In this document: positions 23,872-32,681 of the stretch, piece after piece | Numbering within the stretch: the first letter of the stretch is position 1 | Layout of the letters: the number at the start of each line of letters is the position of its first letter | Assembly: GCA_021731045.1 (NCBI GenBank) | Contig: JAKFYE010000046.1 | Coordinates: forward strand, 1 to 38,817 | Direction of reading: 5' to 3' | Length of the DNA stretch: 38,817 bases | DNA from: Bdellovibrionales bacterium | Lineage (GTDB): Bacteria > Bdellovibrionota > Bdellovibrionia > Bdellovibrionales > JAKFYE01 | Made by a program: the position numbers and the translations under genes | Notes under the pieces: generated by a model | What the model was told of the DNA's origin: nothing | What the model saw: the letters and a program-made list of their open reading frames with translations, nothing else | The model's database searches: none

Positions 23872-24194
23872 TTTGAATTGTTAGAGACGCAAATACCTTG
23901 CATCAAAATTTTATTCGTCCAAGAAAAAAAACCATGACTAGTAGAATAGCGCACGTTGACTCCCAACACTTGTCCCTTAGGACATTGGCGAGCGAGATCG
24001 TTGTAAGCCGCATTTACATAACTCGTATCTTGAGTAATTCCTAAAACCACGAGCTGTTCTTTTTCGGTTTGAATCATCTTCCCATCTTCGAAGCGACTGT
24101 AAGGAGAAAAATCGCCGGCTTGATCCACGTGCACAGAATGCGTACATGCCGTCGTGAGCAAAAATAAAATTCCGAATGTGATCCGAAGTTTCAT
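23868..24194 (-). CDS. Small lipoprotein, paralogue 3 of a trio
   Basis: 108 residues. Lipobox LTTAC (Cys17) follows MKLRITFGILFLL. The mature part has VVLGITQDTSYVNAAYNDLA and RQCPKGQVLGVNV and ends in ILMQGICVSN. The same CP-x-G-x-(V/L)-x-G pattern and the terminal G-x-C are found in the two genes upstream. It ends convergently with the lipoprotein at 23203 with a 4-base overlap. Function is unknown. Confidence 0.72.
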   Translation of the reverse strand: MKLRITFGILFLLTTACTHSVHVDQAGDFSPYSRFEDGKMIQTEKEQLVVLGITQDTSYVNAAYNDLARQCPKGQVLGVNVRYSTSHGFFSWTNKILMQGICVSNNSN

Positions 24195-24201
24195 ATTCAG
24201 G

Positions 24202-24525
24202 TTATCCTTTTTTTGCCACTAAAGCCGGTTCGCAATAACCAGTGACTTCAACTTGTTTTTTATAAACGATCCATAAAAAGTAATTTACTTCGACATCTTT
24301 CGTCAGCACTCCGGTCACTTTGCCGTTGGGGCATTGCGATTTTAAGTCGTCGGTCATTTCGTCTACGTAATCATTTGAAAAATTTAATCCGAGAATGACA
24401 ATTTTACTAACGGTGACTTCGACCTTTTGATCACGCTTAATGGGAATTTGCGTTATCGATAAACTATTCACGTGCGCGCAGCTCACGCAAAAACTTGCTA
24501 AACAAAAAAATAAGACCGCTCTCAT
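24202..24525 (-). CDS. Small lipoprotein, paralogue 2 of a trio
   Basis: 107 residues. Lipobox VSC (Cys16) in MRAVLFFCLASFCVSCAH. The mature domain contains IVILGLNFSNDYVDEMTDDL and SQCPNGKVTGVLT and ends EVTGYCEP. It resembles its two neighbours in this CP-x-G motif and in the last GYC. The start overlaps the stop of the preceding gene (ATGA), and the stop is 7 bases from the next start, so the three genes form one transcription unit. Role unknown. Confidence 0.72.
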   Translation of the reverse strand: MRAVLFFCLASFCVSCAHVNSLSITQIPIKRDQKVEVTVSKIVILGLNFSNDYVDEMTDDLKSQCPNGKVTGVLTKDVEVNYFLWIVYKKQVEVTGYCEPALVAKKG

Positions 24526-24974
24526 GATTTCTCCTTAAGCTTAGGCAACATGCAGTAACCTTTTATTTTTATGATTTCGCCCGAGATGACTGGGTATTTA
24601 CGAGTTTCTCGAATGGACATCAATCCGGTTAAACGACCCGAAGGGCATTTTTCATAGATAATTTGCAAAATATCTCTGGCGTAATCATCCGTATAGACGG
24701 GGTTGCCGGTTCGCGGACCCATTTGAAACAAACCAATAATGGATGCAGCCTGATCGGCCGCTCTGCCTGCAGAGTTTTTTGCGAGCACTTTTGCAATTTT
24801 CCCGGCTTCTTGAATATTTACACCGGTTTCATTAATTTTAATTTCGAGTGGGCGCAAAACATAATCAGGATCGTCATCAATTTCGCCAACTTGAATATGG
24901 TGGAGACTTGCGCAACCTGAACACATAAGAACTAATAATAGCAACGACAGTGGCTTTGAGTTTATGGCCCACAT
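24522..24974 (-). CDS. Lipoprotein, paralogue 1 of a trio
   Basis: 150 residues. The signal MWAINSKPLSLLLLVLMCSGC carries lipobox CSGC (Cys21). The mature part has an extra ~45-residue insertion (ETGVNIQEAGKIAKVLAKNS) and then the shared core: DDYARDILQIIYEKCPSGRL, TGLMS and IKIKGYCML. TAGGAG lies 8 bases before the ATG. It is first gene of the trio. The shared core suggests duplication, with the longer member perhaps closest to the ancestor (inference). Confidence 0.74.
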   Translation of the reverse strand: MWAINSKPLSLLLLVLMCSGCASLHHIQVGEIDDDPDYVLRPLEIKINETGVNIQEAGKIAKVLAKNSAGRAADQAASIIGLFQMGPRTGNPVYTDDYARDILQIIYEKCPSGRLTGLMSIRETRKYPVISGEIIKIKGYCMLPKLKEKS

Positions 24975-25000
24975 AAAAAACGCTCCTACGTTAAGGCTAA

Positions 25001-25035
25001 AAAAAGAAGAATCTAATTATTAGATTCTTCTTTTT
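25001..25035 (-). terminator. Rho-independent-type terminator after ssb
   Basis: A 16-bp perfect inverted repeat, 25001-25016 with 25020-25035, has a 3-base loop. Read on the minus strand it is flanked by A-rich sequence on one side and a T run on the other, and lies 25 bases after the ssb stop. Confidence 0.8.
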
Positions 25036-25059
25036 GACCTACGAGATATTGAATTAAAA

Positions 25060-25503
25060 CTAAAACGGAATTTCTTCGTTCGCGTTAAAGCTTGGTTCCG
25101 GGCCGAAATCTTGATTCATCGAATTGTCATAACTCGAAGAGCTCGAAGCTGACGTCGAAGTCGAAGTTTCTGTGCCTGCGCCTAAGAATTGAACGGTATT
25201 TGCGACAACTTCAGTTGAATATTTCTTTTGTCCTTGGTTGTCTTCCCAAGAGCGTGTTTGTAAACGTCCTTCAACGTAAACTTGACGACCTTTAGAAAGA
25301 TATTTTCCGCAAAGTTCAGCGAGTTTTCCCCAAACAACAATGCGATGCCATTCGGTGCGTTCTTGTTTCTGTCCGTTTTTATCCGTCCAGTTTTCACTCG
25401 TCGCGACGCTTAAGCGTGCCACTGCTTGTGCGTTTTGTGTGTGCTTGAGTTCAGGGTCTGCACCTAAACGACCTACGATAATAACCTTATTGATACCCGC
25501 CAT
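25060..25503 (-). CDS. ssb: Single-stranded DNA-binding protein
   Basis: 147-residue SSB that binds and protects single-stranded DNA in replication and repair. The OB fold spans ~1-108, starting [20 protein letters not shown] and continuing through [20 protein letters not shown] and [18 protein letters not shown] Ser/Thr-rich linker ([12 protein letters not shown]) leads to an acidic tip ending EEIPF, the partner-binding tail (DDIPF in E. coli). A strong AGGGGG site precedes the ATG. It has its own terminator and a promoter candidate, so it is probably independent of the secretion operon upstream. Confidence 0.96.
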   Translation of the reverse strand: MAGINKVIIVGRLGADPELKHTQNAQAVARLSVATSENWTDKNGQKQERTEWHRIVVWGKLAELCGKYLSKGRQVYVEGRLQTRSWEDNQGQKKYSTEVVANTVQFLGAGTETSTSTSASSSSSYDNSMNQDFGPEPSFNANEEIPF

Positions 25504-25615
25504 AAATCCCCCTTGTCAGTTAACGTTGGAAATGAAGCTGTGTGCGTTCTGAAAACTTGCGAGCACAGACGATTTAAGTTCCAACGCCTCTTGTTTTTAC
25601 TGTTTCCGTACAGAA

Positions 25616-25644
25616 ATATCAGAAAATAGTAAGGTATCCGTCAA
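25616..25644 (-). promoter_or_regulatory. Candidate promoter for ssb
   Basis: On the minus strand TTGACG (25644-25639) and TGATAT (25621-25616) are 17 bases apart, placed between gspN and ssb. The -10 match is weak (3/6), the -35 is good. Confidence 0.4.
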
Positions 25645-25656
25645 CTAATTTAAATT

Positions 25657-26622
25657 TTATTGATACGGACCAATTCTAGGAGGGGCGATGACGCCTTGCC
25701 CTGAGATTCGAAACGCAAATGTCTTTTTTCCGGGCGGACTTGAGCGTTTAAATGACTCGATAAATCCTTCCAGCGTTGACCACAAAACGCCCATTTTCGT
25801 TTCAAAACTGGCGAGCACTTCGATTTCAATTGAAAAGTCATAAGTGCCTAGCATCATCTCATTTCGATATTCAAATTGCCCTTTGGCGGTTCCACTTAAC
25901 TCATCGCCGGTTTTTCCGAGCGCCAATTTTTGAACTTTGACAGTTCCGTCTTTCGCATCTGCTTTAAGATCAATAATAGAAAAATTCATGCTTGGAAGCG
26001 GGAGGGGGCCTAACGGTGTATTAATGTTCATCGCGCCTATCTTGGCATCTTTAATGTTCGCAGAAATATCACCTGTGAGCTGTTGCCAATTATTGAGATC
26101 CATCGCAATGGAGTCGGTCTCCATTGAAAATTTTCCGGATAAATCCATGGGAAGTTTAAAGGCTTTTGTGACATCCGCTAAATCCATATTGCTAACGTCG
26201 CCGCTGATTTTAGGCTTCATACTGGCTTCAGGAGAAAGCCCGGGAATCGCGCCGCTCAGATGAGCTTTACCTTTGAATAATCCATCCGCGCTCATACTGA
26301 GCCCTGGTTTAAGAGTCAATAAGCTGAGAATAGCCGGGCGAACCGTAAGACTGTCGGCTTTTATCGATTGTAAAATTGGCGTGTCGATTGAAACGTTTTT
26401 AAATTCAAAACCTAAACTAGGAAACAAACTTGGATTTAAATCTGAAAATTGCAAATATACACCATTATGTGTGTACTGCGACACCTTAGACGTGACGAGA
26501 TCTCCCAAATCGTTATACGGAAACAAATAAACAAGAAAAATAATAAAGAAGACAAAAAATAATCCAATTTTCTTTTTATGAAAACGTAAAACATTTTGGA
26601 TGGCTTTGACAAAACGGCTCAC
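25657..26622 (-). CDS. gspN: Type II secretion protein GspN
   Basis: 321 residues. One N-terminal helix (IGLFFVFFIIFLVYLFPYND, ~19-38) anchors a periplasmic beta-rich domain with AsmA-like repeats such as GVYLQFSDLNPSLFPSLGFE and LSGKFSMETDSIAMDLNNWQ. This matches the GspN form found in Deltaproteobacteria and spirochaetes. It is the last gene of the secretion operon and overlaps gspM by 4 bases. GspN is not universal and its exact role is unsettled. Confidence 0.85.
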   Translation of the reverse strand: MSRFVKAIQNVLRFHKKKIGLFFVFFIIFLVYLFPYNDLGDLVTSKVSQYTHNGVYLQFSDLNPSLFPSLGFEFKNVSIDTPILQSIKADSLTVRPAILSLLTLKPGLSMSADGLFKGKAHLSGAIPGLSPEASMKPKISGDVSNMDLADVTKAFKLPMDLSGKFSMETDSIAMDLNNWQQLTGDISANIKDAKIGAMNINTPLGPLPLPSMNFSIIDLKADAKDGTVKVQKLALGKTGDELSGTAKGQFEYRNEMMLGTYDFSIEIEVLASFETKMGVLWSTLEGFIESFKRSSPPGKKTFAFRISGQGVIAPPRIGPYQ

Positions 26623-27272
26623 TTGCCATCTCCCTCTATCTCGACTTCTACTTGCGGAACCGCGAAACTAATGAGTTGGTAGATGACGTCGTAGTAGTGA
26701 TTGTCTTCGTTGTTGGCCTTCATGTCGACCGAGAGCAGTTTCGCGGTAAGATTCATTTTTTGAATGCGGTAACTTAAATCAACAAACTGTTCGAGATTGA
26801 TTTTAGAAACAGTGATTTGCACACCGTTTTGTAAAACGGAGTCGGCGACGAGTGTACTGGAGCCATCGTTTGATAAAGAAATTTCGGCAACACCTTTAAT
26901 TTGGTCGGCATTGAGTCCGATGGCACGTATTGAAGTTTCGACTTGTTTTTTTAAAGCCGAACTTGAGATACCATTCGCGACTGCGGGTGCTTGCGCGATA
27001 TCGCGCTTTAATTGTAAGAGGCTGCGAATCAAAGCTTTTTTTGATTCAAAGCTCTCAATAAAAGTAGAAGATGAACCAATCCATGACCAAGGTGGTAAGA
27101 CCAAAAATAAAACGATAATTGCAATACATGCAAGTACGACAAGTTTTTGAGCGCCAGAAGACATGTCGTCATACTTTTCTTTAATTTGAATATATATCGA
27201 ACTCTCTTGAAGCTCGCCCCAACGAGTTTTTAAAATATCTAAGAGTTGGTCTTTTACCTCAGTCACGATCAT
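26619..27272 (-). CDS. gspM: Type II secretion protein GspM-like
   Basis: 217 residues. A cytoplasmic helix (~1-38) is followed by a transmembrane segment (LVVLACIAIIVLFLVLPPWS, ~44-63), a periplasmic coiled helix and a ferredoxin-like domain. This is the arrangement of GspM, which pairs with GspL on the inner-membrane platform. Sequence conservation in this family is low. The call rests on topology, length and position between gspL and gspN. It overlaps both by 4 bases. Confidence 0.8.
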   Translation of the reverse strand: MIVTEVKDQLLDILKTRWGELQESSIYIQIKEKYDDMSSGAQKLVVLACIAIIVLFLVLPPWSWIGSSSTFIESFESKKALIRSLLQLKRDIAQAPAVANGISSSALKKQVETSIRAIGLNADQIKGVAEISLSNDGSSTLVADSVLQNGVQITVSKINLEQFVDLSYRIQKMNLTAKLLSVDMKANNEDNHYYDVIYQLISFAVPQVEVEIEGDGK

Positions 27273-28981
27273 TTGCGATTCACCTTTAAACTAAAGGCAA
27301 AGGCTAACTTGCCTTGCGAGGGTTTAATACTCGGACTCATATCACGAACTTTGCGATCCGTAGACTGTGAAGTCAGGGCATTGCGGACAAGTTCTACGTG
27401 AGATTGTTGACTGACCTCACCTTCAACTGTGAGATTTTCATTTTTCAAAAGTAATCTGCGAACATCCACGACAATTTGACTTTTTGCCGGCATTTTTTCT
27501 GAAAGTTGATTAATGACATCTAAAGCGGAGTTCAATGTTTGAAGTTCCGCGAGATCTTTCTTAGCTTCGAGTTCGTTCTTCTTGTCACGAATAAACTGTT
27601 TGAGCTTACTTTCGGTGGCCGTTTTACCCTTTAGGCTAAAACTATCTCTTGCGGTATCTTGAACTTTAACTCGTGACGCGGTTTCGAGGCGTTCGGCCAA
27701 CATATCGCGCGTGAAAGAGTAAACATAAAAAACGGCGAGCGCCACGGCCGCATACTTTAGTGTCATGCCCCATTTTTCAGTAAATATTTTTAAAGATTGC
27801 GACTGCTTACTAAACTCAAGACGACGCAAATTAATGGCGGGGTTTCGGGGGCGTTTAAGACCTTCTATGGCAACGCAAATAACTAAAAGACTGCCATATT
27901 CAAGCGACGGCGAATCTTCGCTGATGGTTTTAGGAACACGCTCCATGTATTTAAACAAACTGCAAGGCAGTTCAAGTTGCTGAGAAAAATAAGAACCAAT
28001 ATTCATCAACCTACTTACGCCGCCAGTTAGATAAATTTGATTAAACTCAATATCAAACTGACTGCGAATTTCTAAGAGTGTGAGTTTGATATCTTCGATG
28101 AGCGGTTTGAGCCCACTTACGATCACATTTGAAAAGTCAATTTGATCTTGAGTTGCGCCATCAAGGGAGGCGAGCACAAAACCTTTTTCTTCAAGCCCCT
28201 TAAGCGCTTCATGATATGGAAGACTGTAGCCTCGACGTAAACCTTCAACGATTTCATGGCCGCCACGAGAAAACGTACGTGTAGTTAATAAAGTATTTCG
28301 ATAAAACACGCTGAGGAGCGTGCGGCGATGACCCATGTTGATTACAACTTGGCAAGGAGGGATGGCTTCGATCGCCGGAAGGGTTTGTTCAGAAATTCCG
28401 GTGGTAATCCCCGCCATAGTGGCTTCTGAAACCATCTGACTTTCTTTTGCAACCTTAGGATTTGGAATATCTCGAGGAGCGAAAGACCAAGATTCAAAAA
28501 AATTCGCCATTGCGGGCGCATCGACCGTTACGATATCGGGATCAATTCCGGCATCGTAAAACAATTGTAATGTATTCTGAATATTTTTTTTAGGACACGC
28601 GAGGGCAAGCACTTCGGCTTTCGTTCCGTGATAACGCAAAATTTTTGCGTCAAAAATCGCGTCGTCCTGGTCAAACGGGATATCATCTTCGAGTTGCGAC
28701 GTGAGGCTTCGCAAAATATTGTGACGTTCTTTAAAAGGAAAGATCAGCGGGCGCACCGCTAATTGTTCTTGCGGAAGACAAACCACATAGCGAATACCTG
28801 TTTGTCCGTAGTGAGCTGAAACTTTTCTTAAATGCGTGATGATTTCGATGCGCTGATCGGCACCGGGTTCGGGTGAAAGTAAAAACTCAGCGAAGTCTTG
28901 AAGTAAAAATCCTTGCGATGTCGAAATCACTTCGGCAATTTTTATACTGGAAGATCCAATGTCGATGCCGATACTTCTCAT
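27269..28981 (-). CDS. gspL: Type II secretion GspL, PilM-like actin-fold form
   Basis: 570 residues, longer than classical GspL (~400). The N-terminal ~360 residues are an actin-fold ATPase-like domain close to PilM: MRSIGIDIGSSSIKIAEV at the start, VVINMGHRRTLLSVFYRN (~211-228) and the IYLTGGVSRL motif (~315). A transmembrane helix (YAAVALAVFYVYSF, ~408-421) separates it from a periplasmic part with a coiled coil (~455-480) and a PilN/GspL-like fold. It probably links the ATPase GspE to the inner-membrane platform. Whether it binds nucleotide is not settled by sequence. Confidence 0.86.
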   Translation of the reverse strand: MRSIGIDIGSSSIKIAEVISTSQGFLLQDFAEFLLSPEPGADQRIEIITHLRKVSAHYGQTGIRYVVCLPQEQLAVRPLIFPFKERHNILRSLTSQLEDDIPFDQDDAIFDAKILRYHGTKAEVLALACPKKNIQNTLQLFYDAGIDPDIVTVDAPAMANFFESWSFAPRDIPNPKVAKESQMVSEATMAGITTGISEQTLPAIEAIPPCQVVINMGHRRTLLSVFYRNTLLTTRTFSRGGHEIVEGLRRGYSLPYHEALKGLEEKGFVLASLDGATQDQIDFSNVIVSGLKPLIEDIKLTLLEIRSQFDIEFNQIYLTGGVSRLMNIGSYFSQQLELPCSLFKYMERVPKTISEDSPSLEYGSLLVICVAIEGLKRPRNPAINLRRLEFSKQSQSLKIFTEKWGMTLKYAAVALAVFYVYSFTRDMLAERLETASRVKVQDTARDSFSLKGKTATESKLKQFIRDKKNELEAKKDLAELQTLNSALDVINQLSEKMPAKSQIVVDVRRLLLKNENLTVEGEVSQQSHVELVRNALTSQSTDRKVRDMSPSIKPSQGKLAFAFSLKVNRK

Positions 28982-29016
28982 GCTGTGCTTATGATCCTTC
29001 CGTGGTCACAAGTTTT

Positions 29017-30237
29017 TTAATCTTCATGCCAGTAAATCACGGACGGTCGACCAATCGTGCGTTGTTGCAGCGTCGTGGTCGTCGTACTACTCGTTACTGG
29101 CGGTGGACTTCCCGTTGCGGCAGGTTCAAGCGTTGTCGTCGTGGAAGTCATGAGCTTTGAAAGCCTCTCTTTCACAGTATCAAAATCATAAACAATCGCA
29201 ATAATTTCACGCATGGAGTTACCAAACTGGCCTATGCTTTTGATTCTGAAATTATACTCCGCATCAAAATAAAGTGGAATCTTTGATTCATTAAACTTAT
29301 TCATATCGACGCCTTGGCCCGAGAGAAAATTATTGAAGTCGTCATTGTTTTTAAACGGCCCAATCTCAGGGTCATTACGACGTTTTAAAGCTTCATCCAC
29401 AATATCGTTCGTCAGTTGAGGATCGATCGAGAGCAAAACTTTTTTATCTGCATAATTCACATTAATCCCTTTAAGTCCATACACGGTGACCTGCGGAGCG
29501 ATGATCGCGAAAAGTTCATCGTTTAAACCTTTTACCATGTGTAACTCTTCGAGAGTTTTAAAGGGTTGGTTGGGCGGAATATATTTAGATTTTGCATCTG
29601 GATAATTAGAAGACTCATTGCCGCCATTGAGGCCAACATCATCTTCATCCACCCAATCTTGAATATTATTAATCAACTCGTTGATATCGAGACTGCGATG
29701 ATCCATGGCCCAATCATCATCCGCGGCCAAACGATTTTCAAATAACTGCGAAAGTTGCTTACGGGTCGCAAGTCTTAGGGCCTCACTTGGCGACGCGAGA
29801 TCATTAATATCGATTTTACCGCCTTCACTTTCGATTTGGGTCATATACTGCGCATCCATAAAGGACTCTTTGACGGTGTCTTGAATTTCTTCGCGACTGA
29901 CACGAGATAAATCCTGTCCTGTCGTCGGAGGCCACATAAAAGGAAACTGCCAAATTAAATCTAACAACTGGGTTTGGCCTTGGAGTTGCTCTTTATACGA
30001 CTGATAAACGGTATGATACAGTTGAATGCGGAGGAGACTTAACTCGACGCCAGATTTTGCCGCGTAATAGGCTTTGAGACGTTGGTAGTTGGCCGAGGCG
30101 ACGCGATATTCCACCGCCGTGTCGTAGCTGACTTCGACCGCTAAAAAAATAATAAGCGTAACCGTAAAGAGCGCCATCAAGAGAGCGGCACCTTTATTGT
30201 TTTTTAAAACGCTTTTAGCGGGTCGTACTAAGCGCAT
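29017..30237 (-). CDS. gspK: Type II secretion minor pseudopilin GspK
   Basis: 406 residues. The prepilin-like start has NNKG before AALLMALFTVTLIIFLAVEV and no Glu at +5, which is normal for GspK, the tip pseudopilin. A large alpha domain follows with DVGLNGGNESSNYPDAKSKY (around 190-210, possible metal-binding region) and SAM-like helices. The C-terminus is unusual: two STTTTL-type Thr runs separated by a Pro-rich stretch (about 360-395). The gene overlaps gspJ by 23 bases. Confidence 0.9.
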   Translation of the reverse strand: MRLVRPAKSVLKNNKGAALLMALFTVTLIIFLAVEVSYDTAVEYRVASANYQRLKAYYAAKSGVELSLLRIQLYHTVYQSYKEQLQGQTQLLDLIWQFPFMWPPTTGQDLSRVSREEIQDTVKESFMDAQYMTQIESEGGKIDINDLASPSEALRLATRKQLSQLFENRLAADDDWAMDHRSLDINELINNIQDWVDEDDVGLNGGNESSNYPDAKSKYIPPNQPFKTLEELHMVKGLNDELFAIIAPQVTVYGLKGINVNYADKKVLLSIDPQLTNDIVDEALKRRNDPEIGPFKNNDDFNNFLSGQGVDMNKFNESKIPLYFDAEYNFRIKSIGQFGNSMREIIAIVYDFDTVKERLSKLMTSTTTTLEPAATGSPPPVTSSTTTTTLQQRTIGRPSVIYWHED

Positions 30238-30982
30238 TCGTCTCTTCTTTCTTTTTGTTATTGGGAAATCGCAATTCGGCCACGGTTAACATTTTTACCT
30301 TTTTGCCGTCTTCCTCGGTCTCAAGCGTAATTTCAACCGCGAGCGGAAATTGATCGCGAGTATTGTCGTCGGCGCCTTCACCTGTTTTCCAAGTTTGCAC
30401 CCAGTCTTCTTCTTTATTCGTACCAAAATATCGTAATCCAAAAAATGTAACGTTTTCTAAAATAGCGGTTTCGATACCGCCGTCATCTAATTTTTCATCA
30501 ATGATCGGAGACGTTTTACGAAACAAACATTGCATGGTTTTATCGGGTGTAAAAAAACTTTTACATCCTCTCAGAACGTAACTCACTTCCATTTGTTCGC
30601 TCTCTTGTGCATCTGGCATCACGCGTACACCACCCAAACTTGTAAACATTAGTCTTTGCGCTTCTCCCGTAAATTGGGTCAGCTTAGGAGGTGGCGGTCG
30701 AACTTCTTCTTGTGCGGCATTGGGATCTTGAGCGAGTTTCTCTTTTTTAATGGCGTCTTGAACTTCGCGATTGGGATCACGGTAATTAAAAGACAGGCTA
30801 ATATCGCGTTCCATGACCGAGAGGGCGTTACGAATCGCTGAGGTTTGATCAATATTATGCTGAATTTTTAATTTCACAGCGGCTGATCGTTGAATGGTCT
30901 GGGCAGTAAGGGTGGCCATCACCGCAAGGATGATCAACACAATTAAAACTTCAATCAAAGTAAAACCATTTTTTAATTTCAT
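30215..30982 (-). CDS. gspJ: Type II secretion minor pseudopilin GspJ
   Basis: 255 residues. A very short leader (MKLKNG) precedes FTLIEVLIVLIILAVMATLT, the class III signal with Glu at +5. The globular part includes SAIRNALSVMERDISLSFNY, a feature of GspJ, and an insertion rich in Pro (QEEVRPPPPKLTQF). It forms the pseudopilus tip with GspI and GspK. The start overlaps the gspI stop by 4 bases. Confidence 0.9.
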   Translation of the reverse strand: MKLKNGFTLIEVLIVLIILAVMATLTAQTIQRSAAVKLKIQHNIDQTSAIRNALSVMERDISLSFNYRDPNREVQDAIKKEKLAQDPNAAQEEVRPPPPKLTQFTGEAQRLMFTSLGGVRVMPDAQESEQMEVSYVLRGCKSFFTPDKTMQCLFRKTSPIIDEKLDDGGIETAILENVTFFGLRYFGTNKEEDWVQTWKTGEGADDNTRDQFPLAVEITLETEEDGKKVKMLTVAELRFPNNKKKEETNALSTTR

Positions 30983-31536
30983 GGTTCGACCTTCAAGGTG
31001 GTGGTCGTTTCAGCGCCTCCCGTAGCGCCGCCGGCTCCGGCAAAGCTCCCGGCCTCTTGGTTATTCACGAGGTAGGTGACGATCGAATACTTCACCTCTC
31101 TTTTAGCACTTTTCCAAATGATACTGACACGAAGTTCTTTAATAGATTTCGAAAAAAAATCGGTCATCTGTTTAACGACCGTTAAAAGCATTTCATTCGC
31201 ACCGCCTTCTTTACTGATAAGCACTTGCGAAAGATCCGGAAATTCTAAATCTTGAGTTTCTGACTGCCAAGTGAAGTCTTCGTATCCTTGATCAAATCCA
31301 CCGGCTTCATCCTTAGGAATTTCGTTAAAAGAGAGGCCTTTATATTTTATTTCTAATTCAGTGGTCTTTTTTTTAAGCAAGCTCACGATAGTGTTCACGC
31401 TTTGAGCTTTGCGAAATGAGAACAAACTGCCAGACCACGATTGTGAAAGCGCGATCATAGCTCCCGAAAGAATGAGCATGGCAATCATGACCTCAATCAA
31501 AGAAAAACCTGAAGAATTAAAAAAACGCGTTCTCAT
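30979..31536 (-). CDS. gspI: Type II secretion minor pseudopilin GspI
   Basis: 185 residues. Leader MRTRFFNSSG is followed by FSLIEVMIAMLILSGAMIAL with Glu at +5. The rest is longer than a typical GspI (~125) and ends in a Gly/Ala-rich and Thr tail (FAGAGGATGGAETTTTLKVE). It is assigned by order (H-I-J-K) and by the signal. It overlaps both neighbours by 4 bases. Confidence 0.86.
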   Translation of the reverse strand: MRTRFFNSSGFSLIEVMIAMLILSGAMIALSQSWSGSLFSFRKAQSVNTIVSLLKKKTTELEIKYKGLSFNEIPKDEAGGFDQGYEDFTWQSETQDLEFPDLSQVLISKEGGANEMLLTVVKQMTDFFSKSIKELRVSIIWKSAKREVKYSIVTYLVNNQEAGSFAGAGGATGGAETTTTLKVEP

Positions 31537-32216
31537 TCTGTCTTTAATTCCTTTAAGGGGCGATCTTCAGCAACTATGCGTGATTGTCCCGTGATCGGAT
31601 TTACCACGATGGTCCAATTTAAATCTTTATTATCACTTAAGTGAATGGCCGCCTCTTGTGTCAAGCCTTCGGGCATAAAGTAGAGATAGCTTTTGCCAGC
31701 ACTAAATGATTCCTCTTTTCCTGTGAACTCAATTTCTTTAATTATGATTCGAGACGGGAGTTTAATAGGACTGCGAAGCACGCTAGTATCCGCCGCAAAA
31801 AGTGGGGGTGGGGCATCTTTATCTTCTTCTTTTTTTAAATCTTCATTAAAAGCATTTTCTCCAAGCAGAACACCTTTAGGAGCAGATTCGACCCAAACAG
31901 AATATCCAGCATCTTCATCCATTTGAAAAACCATGCGGAATGTTTTGTTGTTCATTCGAGCCGCGTTGTGCAGTTCTTTGGTGAGAACAGAAATTTTTCG
32001 AACTGTGCTCTTAATTTGCGAATTGTTTTTACTAAACTGACTCAAACCCATAACGGCGATGCCGCCTAAAATAACGACCACGATCATGACTTCGATCAAC
32101 GTAAAACCGAAATGGTTTTTTAAATAGGTCGTCTTGTTCCGATAAAAAATAGAATCCGGTCTAGAGATCGTCAGACGAGATGTCTTTATTTTTTCCCTCG
32201 CCACCTTCGACTCCAT
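31533..32216 (-). CDS. gspH: Type II secretion minor pseudopilin GspH
   Basis: About 227 residues from the ATG at 32216. The prepilin signal is NHFG followed by FTLIEVMIVVVILGGIAVMG. Then comes a globular domain (VLTKELHNAARMNNKTFRMV) with an acidic insertion (KKEEDKDAPPPLF). No start codon exists between the gspG stop and the signal, so translation must begin inside gspG. The possibilities are TTG 32225, ATG 32216, or GTG 32204, which has GGAG 6 bases upstream and may be the best. The leader is therefore unusually long (~33-40 residues). Confidence 0.85.
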   Translation of the reverse strand: MESKVAREKIKTSRLTISRPDSIFYRNKTTYLKNHFGFTLIEVMIVVVILGGIAVMGLSQFSKNNSQIKSTVRKISVLTKELHNAARMNNKTFRMVFQMDEDAGYSVWVESAPKGVLLGENAFNEDLKKEEDKDAPPPLFAADTSVLRSPIKLPSRIIIKEIEFTGKEESFSAGKSYLYFMPEGLTQEAAIHLSDNKDLNWTIVVNPITGQSRIVAEDRPLKELKTE

Positions 32217-32601
32217 CAGCGCCAAGAGATTTCAGCGCGTAAGCACTCCGAGTTTTTTGTTCGTAGATAAACTCGTTATTCCACGGATCTCGAGGTACTT
32301 TTTTTAAGTAAGGATCTGGTCCCCAATTTGAGCAATCGCCTTTGGACTCCACGAGTGCGCCCAATCCTTGATCGCTATTAGGGTAAAAACCGCAATCGGC
32401 GTAAAACATATCAAGTGATTTGCCCACTTCTTTAATTTGAATGACGGCTTCTTTAGTTTGTGCATTTCCGAGTTGGCTCACAACCGTATTACCTAAAATG
32501 GCAATTAAACCACCGATGATAACAAGCACGATCATAATTTCGATCAGGGTCATACCGCGTGTGTTTATTGAGTTTTTAAATTTAAGCAGTTGCGCATTCA
32601 C
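32161..32601 (-). CDS. gspG: Type II secretion major pseudopilin GspG
   Basis: 146 residues, the standard GspG length. Leader ending NTRG, then MTLIEIMIVLVIIGGLIAIL with Glu at +5. The body is typical of GspG: FYADCGFYPNSDQGLGALVE, DPYLKKVPRDPWNNEFIYEQ and the C-terminal GADGVEGGEGKNKDISSDDL, the calcium-binding loop. It is the main subunit of the pseudopilus. A longer gap (80 bases) separates it from gspF, which may hold its own translation or processing signals. Confidence 0.96.
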   Translation of the reverse strand: MNAQLLKFKNSINTRGMTLIEIMIVLVIIGGLIAILGNTVVSQLGNAQTKEAVIQIKEVGKSLDMFYADCGFYPNSDQGLGALVESKGDCSNWGPDPYLKKVPRDPWNNEFIYEQKTRSAYALKSLGADGVEGGEGKNKDISSDDL

Positions 32602-32681
32602 GAAGAGCCTCCTTACAACGATTCAATTCATAAATTTTACTCGTAAATAGTGAAATGTCGAATGAATTTCGAGCCAGATTT

